NCBI RefSeq assembly: GCF_964340395.1
Contig: NC_135552.1
Span: forward strand, 11,291,194 to 11,355,193
Length of the DNA stretch: 64,000 bases
Direction of reading: 5' to 3'
Source of the DNA: Glandiceps talaboti
Lineage: Eukaryota; Hemichordata; Enteropneusta; Spengelidae
In this document: positions 38,801 through 49,626 of the stretch, piece by piece
Layout of the letters: every line of letters starts with the position of its first letter
Numbering within the stretch: the stretch's first letter is position 1
Made by a program: the position numbers and the translations under genes
Notes under the pieces: generated by a model
The model's input: the letters and a program-made list of their open reading frames with translations, nothing else
The model's database searches: none
What the model was told of the DNA's origin: nothing

Positions 38801-41800
38801 TATTGGTTTAGAGAATATTTGGGTTCTGACCAAATCAGTGGTATCTACACCAGTACACCTGGATGTCAAAATTAGAGTTGCGCAAGGTAATGATAATATA
38901 CTATTTTTGAAACACCAAGGACACTATACTGGGGGCCGGATATGCTTCTTGTAAGCCAGACATAACATCACAGATAACATGTAGAAGTAACTGGACATGA
39001 GAGTGTTATCAGAGCTGGTCAGTCATCCCTACTAACTATAACAACAATAGCAGCACACACACTGTCAAGCACTGTCAAACATATATGTTTGAAATTAGGT
39101 AATATAGGTCAGAGTCTAACAACTTCATCCTTTGGGAATGTTCAGAAAACCAGATAATGTCCGCCCCTACAATAGCTTAACACGATAATGTGAAGTGTAT
39201 GTTGAGCTCTTCTCAGTGTATTCATGGATTATATAAAACTCAGTTGTCATGAATTTAGACGTGTATAGATCGATTTTTCAACACTTTAAAGTAACTTCAG
39301 AGCTGGTTATCAAAATGTACATGTCAGTAATTCTGGTAGATTACACATTCACATCACTAGCTGATAATTTTACGACTATTTTAATCAGTGTTTTTGCTAA
39401 GGGCTGGGAACCTCGGTAACAGGAAGGAGGAAATCTGATAAAACTGGCATAGTGTTCAATACACTATACCATAATATTAGTGGGGAGCCCTGGTAAAATG
39501 ACAGGTGAACACAGGTAGATTTATTTTACCTACTTTACCACCCATAACAAAACCACTATTAATCATGGTTTTAATGTGCTATTACCTTTGTAATTCATAA
39601 TTCAGTGGTTATACTACCTGCAAAACAAATCTAGAAAATATTTATTATTTTCAATATTACTTATTCTAGTATTGTGTTGAAATCATGTTTGTTTTCAACA
39701 TTACTTGCAGGTTTGAGTCGTGAAGGTTGGCATATTACAAAGAATCTGTACACAGAACTTATGATTATATGTTTGGGATATTTTACATTTGTGCCTGCAA
39801 TACAGGTATGTACCTTGGAGTTACTCTCTGACTTATGGACGGTTGGATGAAAAACAAACAAATGTGTATCCAAGTTAAGACTGTTGTTGTCAAAATAATT
39901 CTATTGTATTGTCAATTTGTGAACTTGTTTTGGAGTACGCTTAAATGGTTGTTGTTTTTTGTTTGCCTGCATGCTTTGTTATAGTTGGGTGGGTGGGTGG
40001 GTGGGTGGGTGGTTGGTTGGTTGGTTGGTTGGTTGGTTGGGTGGATGGTTGGATGATTTGTTTTTTGAGTTGGGATTGTTTAGTTAGTTAATTTGTTGTG
40101 ATTATAATGTCATTATTGATCTATATTTCAGGAATTTTGTCAGTTTGTGTTGGTTGGATTGGTCACTGACTTTTTCCTACAGATGTGTTTCTTTGTGACT
40201 GTGCTATCTATTGATATCAGGAGAATGGAGGTAAGTCTATACGCTACCAAAAGACAACAATATTTAATTCCCTTGTTTTCACCAAAAGCAATCGACTACA
40301 CAATTATGGAATATAATGCATACAGGGTATGTTGCGCAAGAACTTGTACTGTGTTAAAAGGGAGTACATTTGGAGTGAGAATATTGTAAAACCTGTAAAG
40401 GCTGTTTCATGCCATGTCAAGTAGTGTCTAGAATGTGTCCTTTAACCATTACAAACTCATCAAATCAACTTAATAAATGAAAATGTCCTTCAACTGTGAG
40501 TGCAGTTACAATCTTCCACCTATTTACAAAAGTCTACTGTCTGGTGACTTTACTAGAGTGTCACTTGACATCATTACGTTGATAATGTCCAAGTGATTTA
40601 AGTGAAAGCTACATAGTTGTTTCAAATGGGTAAAACTTTATTTCTACTAACTATATCTAATTAAGGCCAGTATCAGTTTCTATTGTACTGAACTTACGAT
40701 ATCTTTGAAAAAGTAGTTTTAAAATATGTTCATGTTTCCATTTCAGTTGTCAGATCTACAGAAACAAAGCATTAGAAGAGAGTTATTAGCGCAAGAAGCC
40801 CAGGCTGCTTTGGAAGCTAGAATGGAAAGAGAAGCATTAGAAGAGTCAGAGAGTTATAAAGAGCCTAGTCAGTTAGTGAGGTCCAAGTCAGCCCCTAAGT
40901 TATCTTCAAGGACTACACCACAGCCACCAACACCTCCTACACTTTCACTGATCAACCCACCCACCCAAACACCATCACCACAGCCACCTACACCACCACC
41001 TAGTGGTATTAAAATGCCAAAGAGATTACGATTAAACTTCTTCTGGGCAAGGTACAGGGTGGTTTCAAGAATGGTTATGGTAAGTGTTTAGATACTGTGT
41101 GTGTGTGTGTGTGTGTACGTTGTGTATGTTGTGTGTATGTGTGTGTGTGTGTGTGTGTGTAAGTGCGTGCAAGTGTGTGTGTGTGTCTGTGTGTGTGTAC
41201 ATTCATTGTGTGTGTATGATGTATGTATTTGTGTGTGTATGTAAAGGTGTCTATCTTTATGTTATAATGTGTTTCTTTATATCTAAGTGTCTAAATTTGT
41301 GTTTGTGCATGTGTCTGTCTCTGACTCTGTTTGTCTGTCTGTTTGTCTGTTTGTCTGTCTCCCTGTCTGTCTGTCTGTCTGTCTTCCTGTCTAACTCTCT
41401 ACCTGTCTATCTGATTCAATCCACATTACAAACTTACAGATATTCAAGCATCTGACATATAAAGTTCTGACAGGGGTACAATCAAAATTAGAGAATTCTA
41501 GCATGTCATTCTAGTTTTGCATGTTTCTTTCTGTCTTCTTTACTCATATTTTTGATAAAGTCTGGGAAAGTTGGTAACAGAAGTGGGAAAGTCTGGTAAA
41601 AGTGTCATACTTTCCCATACGTGACACCATTAAGTTGATGGGGAACCCTGGTAAAATTGACTGGAGAACTTGGGTAGTTTTTACCGACTTGCCGCTCTTG
41701 TCAAAAATATTGAATATTAAAAAAACCACTAGCAAACATCGAGAACAGTTGCATGAAATTAAGGAATCCAAAAGTTGACATTTACGCTTTGTTTTCTCCA

Positions 41801-44800
41801 CCCAGGCTGCCTCTGTTATTTGGTTTTTAGTGACCATCTTTCTAGTATATAAATCAGGTATAGTCCATCAATTGACAGAAAACAAAGTGCCTGGTAAGAC
41901 GACGCCATCACTGCCTTTTGACAGCCTCACAGAACTGCCAATACACTCACAGCAGATGGATATACCAATGCCAACACTAGAGGGCGTGCTAGACTCTATC
42001 ACTAAGCCACCGCCAGTAGATGTCAGGGATAGCAGTAGCAAAGAGAGGACTATCAAACAACAAAGGAAAGAAAAGAAAGCCTCAGCTAACCCTACTGGAC
42101 TTGGTAATACTAAAGATTGGTGGAGAAGTATGTCTTTTAGACATTGGCCAACTTTGTTTAAATTATACAATGTCAGTCTGAGTAACAGGTAAGATATGTA
42201 TGCAAATATTGTGTAATTTAAAACAAGTTCAATTTATTTTAATACTCAGCCTCAGCCCATCACAATGTCATTACATTAACAATGAAATTAAACAAATATT
42301 GTTGGAAAGGTTAGCGACTTTAAAATATTACTTTGGTAATTGAGCCTTCGCTTTAATATTAAAGATAAACACAGACTAAAACTATTGTCACAACAAGTTG
42401 ATACAAGAGTGATAAGCTATTGATTGGACGTTGGTTTAATTATAGTCTCAGTAGGGAGGCATCTGTAGAGTTTTATTGCTGAGTTCCATGAACTTGAAGT
42501 GTACTGTTTTGGGACTTCCAATGTTTACACTATGTTGATCACAGCGTGATTAGAATTGCACAACAGAGGAACCGCTATCAACCACTTGTGTAATCTACCA
42601 CATTGAAGAACAATAGATTTAGTTTGTGTCTATCTCAGGAAACCGAAGGCTGGATAACCAGAATCGTACTAAACTTAGACAACATAAAGATTAAAATCTA
42701 AGCAAATAAACAAACATTTGGACTTTATTGGTGAATTCATTTGTCCTTCCACAGTCATGAATTGACTGGTTGTAGTCAAAACGGGTACAAATGAGATGAC
42801 AGTTTTTGGTCTTCATCACCTCTAATTTCATATAATTACATTCCTTTCAGATATATAAGTATGTTACCACCAGTCCAGTTATCATTCATAATTGATCCTG
42901 AAGAGGCCATCAGTATGAGACATAACAAAGAAGTGTATCAGGCAAATAGGTATTTTGCAACAATGAAACCAGATTTGCGACAAAGAATTGAAAGTAACCA
43001 GGAAACATCACGTGAAGATCGTGCTGGTATTGATGATGACGATGACGATGATGACGACGACGACGATGACGATGATGATGTGAGACGGATTTTAGAGGAC
43101 AGACCACCTGTACCTTTGTTTAAAGCAACTAGGTGGGATTTCTGGCTGACAATTGTATTAGCCTTGCTAAGTGCAGCATTCTTTGTGATAATGCTGGTCA
43201 TTACATATAAATGTGTATCTGGTCGAAACCATGGTAAAACTGGTAGTTTTAGATATCTGCAGTCCAGGGCGGAGAGCTATATCAGGAGGATTGCTGAGAC
43301 TATGCCTATGACTTTGAAAGGTCATATACAAGAAGTAGAGTGTATTGTTAGTGATGGGGCGGTCATTGTGAGTTCATGTCTGGGTGGGGAAATCAGAGTG
43401 TGGGATCCCAAGACTGGAGATTGTATAACTGCACTAAACAGAGCTAGGTAAGTCCTCAGTTTTATTGTAACTTGATACTATGGAAAATATACTGTTTATT
43501 GTAATATTAGACAATGAAATTTCATCCCTTTGGAACGGTAAATTAGAAATGAATTCGGCAGTCCGATATGTCAACCATGGACCATGATCTCGCAACGATT
43601 TACTTATTCAGCGATCTCTCTCCAGTATATCACTCCATGGCATAACACTAAGGTTCTTGCCAGAGAACAGGTCTGGTTGAAACATGAAGTAAAATCATTG
43701 TGTGGTCAGGGTTCCTAGTAGATGGATCGATGGTTTCTTTACAAGATTTCAAAGTTGAGTATGTTAATGAGATGCTATTTTATCACCCAAGTCATATACA
43801 AAGTGGCAGCAGTAATAAATATAAGTGTCCTAAAGGCACAAATAAGTCTAAGGAATTTTCTTTGAAGTTTTTGTACACCAAGAGGTATGAATGTTAAAGT
43901 GGCCATATGGATGAGAATTTGGTATTTATTCTGGATTTTTATTTGATAAAACAACTTCACTATGTTTTTCTACTTGAAAAAATAATGCGAAAGAACATAT
44001 ACCAAGTCCATGTTCATAACTCAATGCATTGCAAAATGATGCAAAAAGTGTAAAAAGTTTGTTATTGTATGTACAATAACAAACATTTTACACATTGTTT
44101 AATGTTTTGCCGTTTATTGAGATGTGAACATGGACTTGGTATATGTTATTTCACATTATTTTTTCAAGTAGAAAAACATAGTGAAGCTGTTTTATCAAAC
44201 AAAAATCCAAAATAAATACCAAATTCTCATCCATATGGCCACTTTAATGTTTTCCTGTCAGTGTGTTTTTATGGATGTTAATTGAGTCTATTTTAAAAAG
44301 AGATGATTGAATTCCAGCTATTGTGTTTTGTTTACAGTCCAACCTGTGCTATCAAGTACAGAAAACCATATTATGGAGGTGGAGGAGATCGAATGACATC
44401 ACCAAGGGAAGGTTTTACACAGCCTGGACTTGATAGACGTACAAGTACTAGTAGTAATAGTAGTGGTATACATGATATGGGACCAAAACCTAGATCATTA
44501 TCAGATCCATCCAAGTTGTGTGCTGTCACAGGAAATCAGCGTAGACTGTTCGGAAATCAACCATGTTTGCGAGCTGCAATAGATACAGATTTCAGTGAAA
44601 ACGGCACCAACGAGGAACAGCGTTCCTTTATAAAGAAACATAGCAGGACGACAGGCAGTGATGATTTAAGACACTGTGGTTATGATTTTGATAGCAAGTA
44701 TTCAAGTTTTTACAAAGATCACGAAGATAAAATGAGAGCAGCAGGAGATTACAGTTTTGAGGAATTTAGGAAACATTCTAAAAGTGTAGATTCCTATTTC

Positions 44801-45321
44801 AACTTACAGTTACAGAGAAAGCTACCCAGATCACCCAGTGGTGCCCAGTCACCAGACAGAATGTCACAACACAGTTTACAGTATACACTGTCCACAGAAA
44901 GTCTTGGTTTGGGAGAATCGCCACCAGAAGAAGAGATATTTACATCACAAGTGGCAGATTATGAAGATAGTTTTGGTTACTGTGGGGATAGATTTGATAC
45001 ACTGCCACCATCTATTTGGTGTCTTGGTTGTCATGACAATCTTGTTGTTGCTGGATGTGGGAATGGTAGAATAGAGGTGAGATGACATACATTGTGGTAT
45101 AATGACATAGTGTAAATATTTGAATATTAGCGTTTGATTTATGATGTTTTCTGATTTACTTGACATTGTGTTTAATATTGTACTTTTCTCTAGCTTATCC
45201 TTGTGCCCTTCCCACCCCTACACAAACACCTATACATACACATACACACTGACATACGCTTATGTTCATATACATACACAACTATTTACACAGCTACATG
45301 CATGTTTAGACACACACACAG

Positions 45322-45380
<59 letters not shown>

Positions 45381-48300
45381 CACGTGCGTACACACAGGTA
45401 CACTTGGGTATGTACATACAAGGTATATACACAAGCTCAGATATACCTAAATCTGGAGACACACAGACCTGCACACACATACCCCGTCATCTGAACAATG
45501 CTGTATGTTTTAGACTGATATGAAAACAAATCAACATTGCAATTACAAATTTAATGCCATTATATGTTTAATTCATTACTAGATGTGGGATGCCATGAAT
45601 GGTTTGTTATTAAACTGTTACCATGACGAGAGAAAAGCTGGGGTGACTGCGCTGTCAGTGTCATCAACCAGGTAAGAGACCACCAACTGTATGTGGTATC
45701 AAAGGCTGCAACTATTCTTGAGATTATAAGACCAATACTGTGACAGAACACCATGACGTGCGAGGGCAAGTGTGGCGTACTCAGGGTATTATCACGAGTG
45801 CTTGCATTGTTCTCTGCAGCAGTATTTGCACAATCATAGCGAGTACATATATGATAATGAGTATGTAAATGTGTATATTCACTTCTTTGAAATCAAACCT
45901 TAACACAGTAGTGTGTTGAAGAATGATTTTGACATAAATATGATGTTTGACTTACATAGTGCAAATATCTATATTTTGTATTTCTGTATAGGATTGTTGC
46001 AGCTAGATTGAATGGATACATAGATTTCATTGATATCAGTGGAAATGGCAGATATAGCCCCACATCACCACATGGTTCATTCCAATATCACATAGGTAAG
46101 TTAACACCCCTCTCAGTATTCACAACACCTTCTTGGCATTCACAACACCCCACTCAGCATGCACAACACCCCTCTTGGCATTTATGACACCCCTCTTATT
46201 CACAACACCCCTCTCGGCTGTCACGGCCCTCCTCAACATTGACACCCCCTCAACAATTACAACCCCCCTCACATTTAACTTGAACTTGTAGCACTCATGT
46301 TTTGTCACTTTTAAAGAAAACAGTCTAAAATGAAAGATGTAATTGTCAGTGTTATTGTAGTCTGCTTCACACTTCTACTTATTTCTCATTTTGTTGTGAA
46401 TGATGTCAATTTTAGGAAAGCATGAAGTTCTTTAACACCAATTGCTTGGACAGCTCCTTGAACTTGGACTGTCATGGAATTGCCATTCTTGATTACAAGT
46501 GTAAACATCACTTTCCGCAATCTTGGGCGTTACTAAATTTAAAGATTTATCTTTATGTACACCCCTTTTGTCACTTGTTGGGTTAGCTACTGTTTAACAG
46601 AAATGTTGACAAAAACAAGTGTTTCAGTCTAGGGCCTTATGCAATGTTTTCTAAAAACACCAACAAGTGTGAAACAGGTAATCCAAATAAGTCCTATATT
46701 TGACAAGTGAGCATAATGTTGATTTATTGTAGCTATGGCCAGACACATGTCAACTAGTGATATTGGTCACTATAATGGTATACTACAATGCCAGTTATTA
46801 CGATGTGTTAAAGCACATCAACAACCCATCAATGACTTGAAAACTGCTGGTGGCAGAGTTGTAACAGCTAGTCAAGACCACACACTCAAGGTAAGTCTGG
46901 CATACTGTGTAACCTATGTGTCACACTCAGAAATTCACTTAATTTAGCCAATGATACAATTTTCCTGACAAAAATGTTCAAAATTAACCAGTCAGTGAAT
47001 TGATAAACTAAAGTCTTTCATATAAGGGAATTTGGAAACATTTCAATAACTTTATTTTCCGATTCTATTACAATCTGCATATGTTTGTGTTCACTTTGTT
47101 TTGATGAGTCATACACTGGAAAACATAACAGTACAAATAAATCTGTTCTTTCCTGATATTTTATACCATTGTTTTATACAGGTATTCAGATCAGAAGATG
47201 CTTTGTGTCTTTACACTTTACATGGCCATACCAGTAGTGTTACTGCTTTACTGTTAGACCAGGTAAGATACAGAATTGACAGTCAGAATGCTTGGTTATT
47301 TCATTCTCTCTTTATATTAGATGTAGCTTTGTAGTAACATGACAAAGGAATCTTACAAAGCTAGAAGTCAGCTGGTATATTAGATTTGATGAGGAAGAAA
47401 GAATTCTGTTGAACAGTTGTCGTTATCACAGTGTTTATGTTAAGGGTTGTAACCAGGTAAAATCTACCTTGTCATTTTACCAGGGTTTCCCACCAAAATT
47501 AGGATACAATGTATTGAAAATTATGCCATTCTGACCATATTCCCCCCACTGGGGTTCCCCGACCTTATCAAAAAAAAATTGTATCACCAGTGTAATATGG
47601 ATTTTCAAAAGTGATCATGTTCATTCAAAATGTTACCAAACAAGAATGTTAATTGTCAGAAGGTAAACTGTAACTTATTACGACAGTTGATACAGCTGTG
47701 GTGACCAGAATGTCACGTTTTGTAATAGTAATAACACATTCTTGTACCATGACCAAAGGTTCTTATTACTTACGAATAACGTCTCGGTACAAGAACGTAT
47801 TATTACTATGTTTTACTGACCTGATGAATATGTCTATGTTTATTTTGTCAGTCTGTACACTTGGCAGCAGTGAGTGGTGGAGGAGATGGTACAATTAGAC
47901 TATGGGATTTATTGACAGGAGCTTGTGAACATAATCTACATGGACATAACGGTCCTGTCAATTCACTGGCATGTACAGCTGCCTATATCATTAGTATAGG
48001 ACTAGATGATAGGTTATGTGTATGGGATAGGAGACATGGATCGCTACTCAATGTTATACATCAGGTAAGTCAAAGACGTCCATGATTTTATGTTGTCAAA
48101 TTTCTGCCACTTTATGTACTTTTTAGCACAACTGAATACTAAATTAATTCAGTGGGGCTATAGGCATCACAAAATGTGTATGTGTGTGTGGTGTGTATGT
48201 GTGCATGCTTGCGTACATGTGTGCGCGTATGCATGTATATTACTTAAAGTAAAAAATGACTGACCGATTGCCTTGAGCTTTGATGGAGACATTACTATGG

Positions 48301-49626
48301 GTGTCTAAATTAAAAATTGTTCAAATGAAAGTGATCAGATCAGTGGTTTTCAAGTTGCATCCAAAAGAGTGATATTCTGTCAAAATAGGTCATCTTTTAT
48401 GATGGAAGTCTATGAGGTATTGTTATATAATGTTACATAATGACTTGGCTAAAGTCCACGGTATGTTCCATTATCTTGTAGGAGTGTTTTCATGTTTGAA
48501 GTGTGTTTCTCTCACTACATGTGTATGTCAGACATTTGATTTCAGTTTTGCACATTGCCAATGAAAGCTTGCCATGTTTTACAGTTATTGCAAAATCTTC
48601 CCTCATAGCGTGTAAAAGTCCTATAGGGTAACAACTCTTAGCAAGCGTTGTTGAGGAAATTTTTACAAACCAACAATTTAGTAATTGCTCTTCAAGTACT
48701 GACCAAGATTTGCCATGAGAAAAAAAAAATCATACACTCACATTGTTACTTGTAAAAAGAATGCGAGTTTTGTTTATATGCATCGAAGACAGTTGTTTGT
48801 AATACTCAAATACTGTGATATGAGTTTACAAGTCATACAGAGATAAAGGTAACTTTGATATGCTGTAAGAAGTCGATCTACAGAACAGACTACCTTTTGG
48901 ATCAAAATTTGTTAGATTAAACAGATAGAAAGACTTTGTAGATTTTGGCAAACTGTTTCAAAAAATCCTCAAATGTTTACTGTACTAATTTTGCTGTGTG
49001 TTTGTTTTGGTTACAGGAATGTGGATTCAGTAGTAGTGTTGCCATGTTGTCACATGACCTCCTTATATCAGGTGGCCAGGTAACTAGCATTTTATTTTAG
49101 TAGTATAACTAATGGTCTTCAGTATCTGATTTGTGTATACTATTACTAGGAGTAATGGTTTGATATGTTAGCAATGATGTTTTGAATACTAAGGAACATA
49201 TTGATAAATGACAAATCTGTGTGACTTTTCACAGACATTTGACTAAGAGTTTCTTGTACTTACGATGCAAGATGTGGAAACCCTTGAAAGTTTTACAAGC
49301 CTTAGCAAACAAAAGTGTACTTAGTGCACAGGATATGTAAATTTGTTATCATTTCAGCTTTGTTTGATGCTCTGTATCTTTTGTGTTACCATGAGAACCA
49401 TGATTACTTTTTAACTGACATTCTTAAATCTTGTTGCTTTCAGGGATGTATGATTCTATGGGACGCCATAAATGGAGTGAAATTAAGGAAAGTGCAACTA
49501 GGAAGTAAAGATCAGTCTGTTGAGCAGGTGAAAACAATCGATTACTCATCTGTCTTATGTGACTTTGGTAAAGAACTGAGAGTGGTACATTTCCCAACAG
49601 TACTGCAAAGAGCCAGGGATGACTGA
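25125..49626 (+). CDS. SCAP: SREBP cleavage-activating protein
   Basis: An ER cholesterol sensor that escorts SREBP to the Golgi. Coding exons: 25125-25243, 29374-29536, 32446-32603, 33779-33987, 36378-36492, 37065-37167, 38013-38091, 38213-38339, 38774-38886, 39711-39805, 40132-40230, 40747-41079, 41806-42188, 42851-43447, 44338-45076, 45583-45671, 45992-46095, 46733-46890, 47182-47262, 47852-48064, 49017-49079, 49444-49626. Phases agree throughout: about 1440 aa (human 1279). Order: membrane helix 1 (about 22-40), luminal loop 1, sterol-sensing domain (about 290-458) with [19 protein letters not shown] and [20 protein letters not shown] signal MELSDL (459-464), charged/proline-rich cytosolic loop, helix 7 (from 572), loop 7, an Asp16 tract (760-775), helix 8 (about 795-818), then cytosolic WD repeats ([48 protein letters not shown]). 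The extra length is mainly in cytosolic loops and the WD-1/WD-2 linker. Confidence 0.97.
26620..26690. repeat. Palindromic TA/CA microsatellite
   Basis: Alternating ATATGTGTAT and ATACACATAT blocks produce a self-complementary tract of about 70 bp inside a SCAP intron. Confidence 0.7.
27012..29300. mobile_element. Probable 2.3-kb decayed transposon with 12-bp terminal inverted repeats
   Basis: TAGCTCCGCTGT at 27012-27023 is inverted exactly at 29289-29300 (ACAGCGGAGCTA). The first 400 bp contain two diverged tandem copies, about 150 bp apart, of a segment with TTGATATCTGG/TCGATATTTGG and ACTCAGATTTGTT. A nested inverted repeat lies at about 28285-28370 and 28728-28812, with arms sharing CAGCCATACGTTACAGTGGT and CCCGGAAG. 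There is no intact open frame. No target duplication is visible at the 12-bp repeat, so the true ends may differ. It fills most of the SCAP intron between 25243 and 29374; the right end is about 70 bp from the next exon. Confidence 0.5.
31556..31745. repeat. (CATA)n / (CGTA)n / (GACA)n microsatellite
   Basis: A CGTA-rich start, then about 100 bp of near-pure (CATA)n, then a (GACA)n tail. Intronic in SCAP. All frames here encode artefactual Thr-Tyr-Ile-His or Tyr-Val-Cys-Met repeats. Confidence 0.97.
32216..32389. mobile_element. Diverged MITE copy, CAGTGTTTTTG family
   Basis: It starts CAGTGTTTTTGTTCTAAG and ends CTTTGCAAAAAACGCTG, with internal TTTACCAG and CCAGGGTTCTCC blocks shared with the copies at 11456 and 39386. 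No clean target duplication is left. It ends 56 bp upstream of a SCAP coding exon (32446). Confidence 0.65.
33408..33735. mobile_element. Foldback MITE with GGGAACACCACTCCAGG-type ends
   Basis: The left end GGGAACACCACTCCAGGAAA and the complement of the right end, GGGGGAACGCTACTCTAGGA, are inverted copies. The interior contains TGATTTTACATCACATAA and a TCATGAATATTCAGTG block also present in the element at 56185-56533. The right end is only 43 bp upstream of the SCAP exon starting at 33779. Confidence 0.65.
35789..35955. repeat. (GT)n / (TGTA)n compound microsatellite
   Basis: GT dinucleotide runs interrupted by CATGC blocks, followed by (ATGT)n. Intronic in SCAP; associated open frames are artefacts. 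Confidence 0.95.
37249..37335. repeat. Short tandem repeat, about 24-bp unit, about 4 copies
   Basis: The unit AGAAATTACTGTGTGTAAAA is followed by AAAAT; the second unit lacks one base. It lies directly downstream of a SCAP exon. Confidence 0.85.
39386..39558. mobile_element. MITE copy, CAGTGTTTTTGCTAAGG family
   Basis: It begins CAGTGTTTTTGCTAAGGG, identical to the 11456 copy, and ends AACAAAACCACT. TTAATC is present at both borders (39381-39386 and 39559-39564), overlapping the first base of the element. Intronic in SCAP. Confidence 0.75.
39985..40045. repeat. (GGGT)n / (GGTT)n microsatellite
   Basis: About six GGGT units are followed by about seven GGTT units in a SCAP intron. Confidence 0.9.
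41094..41400. repeat. GT-rich then (TGTC)n low-complexity tract
   Basis: GT dinucleotide runs with interruptions, then CTGT/TGTC repeats to about 41400. It begins 15 bp after a SCAP donor site. The Cys-Val-rich frame across it is an artefact. Confidence 0.9.
41545..41712. mobile_element. Degraded MITE copy, CAGTGTTTTTGCTAAGG family
   Basis: TGATAAAGTCTGGGAAAG near the start and GGGGAACCCTGGTAAAATTG plus CTTGTCAAAAAT near the end match the order of blocks in the 39386 and 47430 copies. The terminal bases have decayed. Intronic in SCAP. Confidence 0.55.
42361..42638. mobile_element. MITE with GATAGACACAAACTAAA-type ends
   Basis: Near the left edge, GATAAACACAGACTAAAACT; near the right edge, AGATTTAGTTTGTGTCTATC, its inverted counterpart with a few mismatches. 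Internal ATCAACCACTTGTGTAATCT matches the element at 51525-51920 (ATCACCCACTTGTGTAATCT). Intronic in SCAP. A single related end also lies at about 25527-25555. Confidence 0.65.
43032..43079 (+). repeat. Aspartate codon repeat within SCAP
   Basis: Sixteen consecutive GAT/GAC codons inside the exon 42851-43447. The mixed codons (about nine GAT, seven GAC) show it is not a freshly slipped pure trinucleotide run. It lies between luminal loop 7 and the last membrane helix. Confidence 0.97.
43894..44247. mobile_element. 354-bp near-perfect palindromic MITE
   Basis: The two halves are inverted copies over almost their full length, meeting near 44070 at TTGTATGTACAATAA. The outer block AGTGGCCATATGGATGAGAA is exact in both arms; divergence rises only near the centre. 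The borders read TTAA-AGTGG and CCACT-TTAA, so the flanks fit either a TTAA duplication (piggyBac-like) or a TA duplication (Tc1/mariner-like). It lies in the SCAP intron 43447-44338, ending 91 bp before the next exon. Confidence 0.88.
45308..45377. repeat. (CA)n microsatellite
   Basis: About 70 bp of CA dinucleotides with one early AGGC interruption, in a SCAP intron. Confidence 0.95.
46097..46275. repeat. Imperfect minisatellite CACAACACCCCTCT
   Basis: About nine degenerate copies of an 18-22 bp unit built on TTCACAACACCCCTCT begin just after the donor site of the SCAP exon ending at 46095. The C-rich strand bias is strong. Confidence 0.75.
47430..47581. mobile_element. MITE copy, CAGTGTTTTTGCTAAGG family, with 6-bp direct repeats
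   Basis: The left end AGTGTTTATGTTAAGGG and the right end CCTTATCAAAAAAAAATTG are degraded inverted repeats. TATCAC flanks both sides (47424-47429 and 47582-47587). Internal GGTAAAATCTACC and ATTTTACCAGG blocks match the 11456 copy. Intronic in SCAP. Confidence 0.75.

Noticed and set aside
42910-43201. Serine- or histidine-rich minus-strand frames
   Set aside because: Shadows of the Asp16 codon repeat in SCAP exon 42851-43447.
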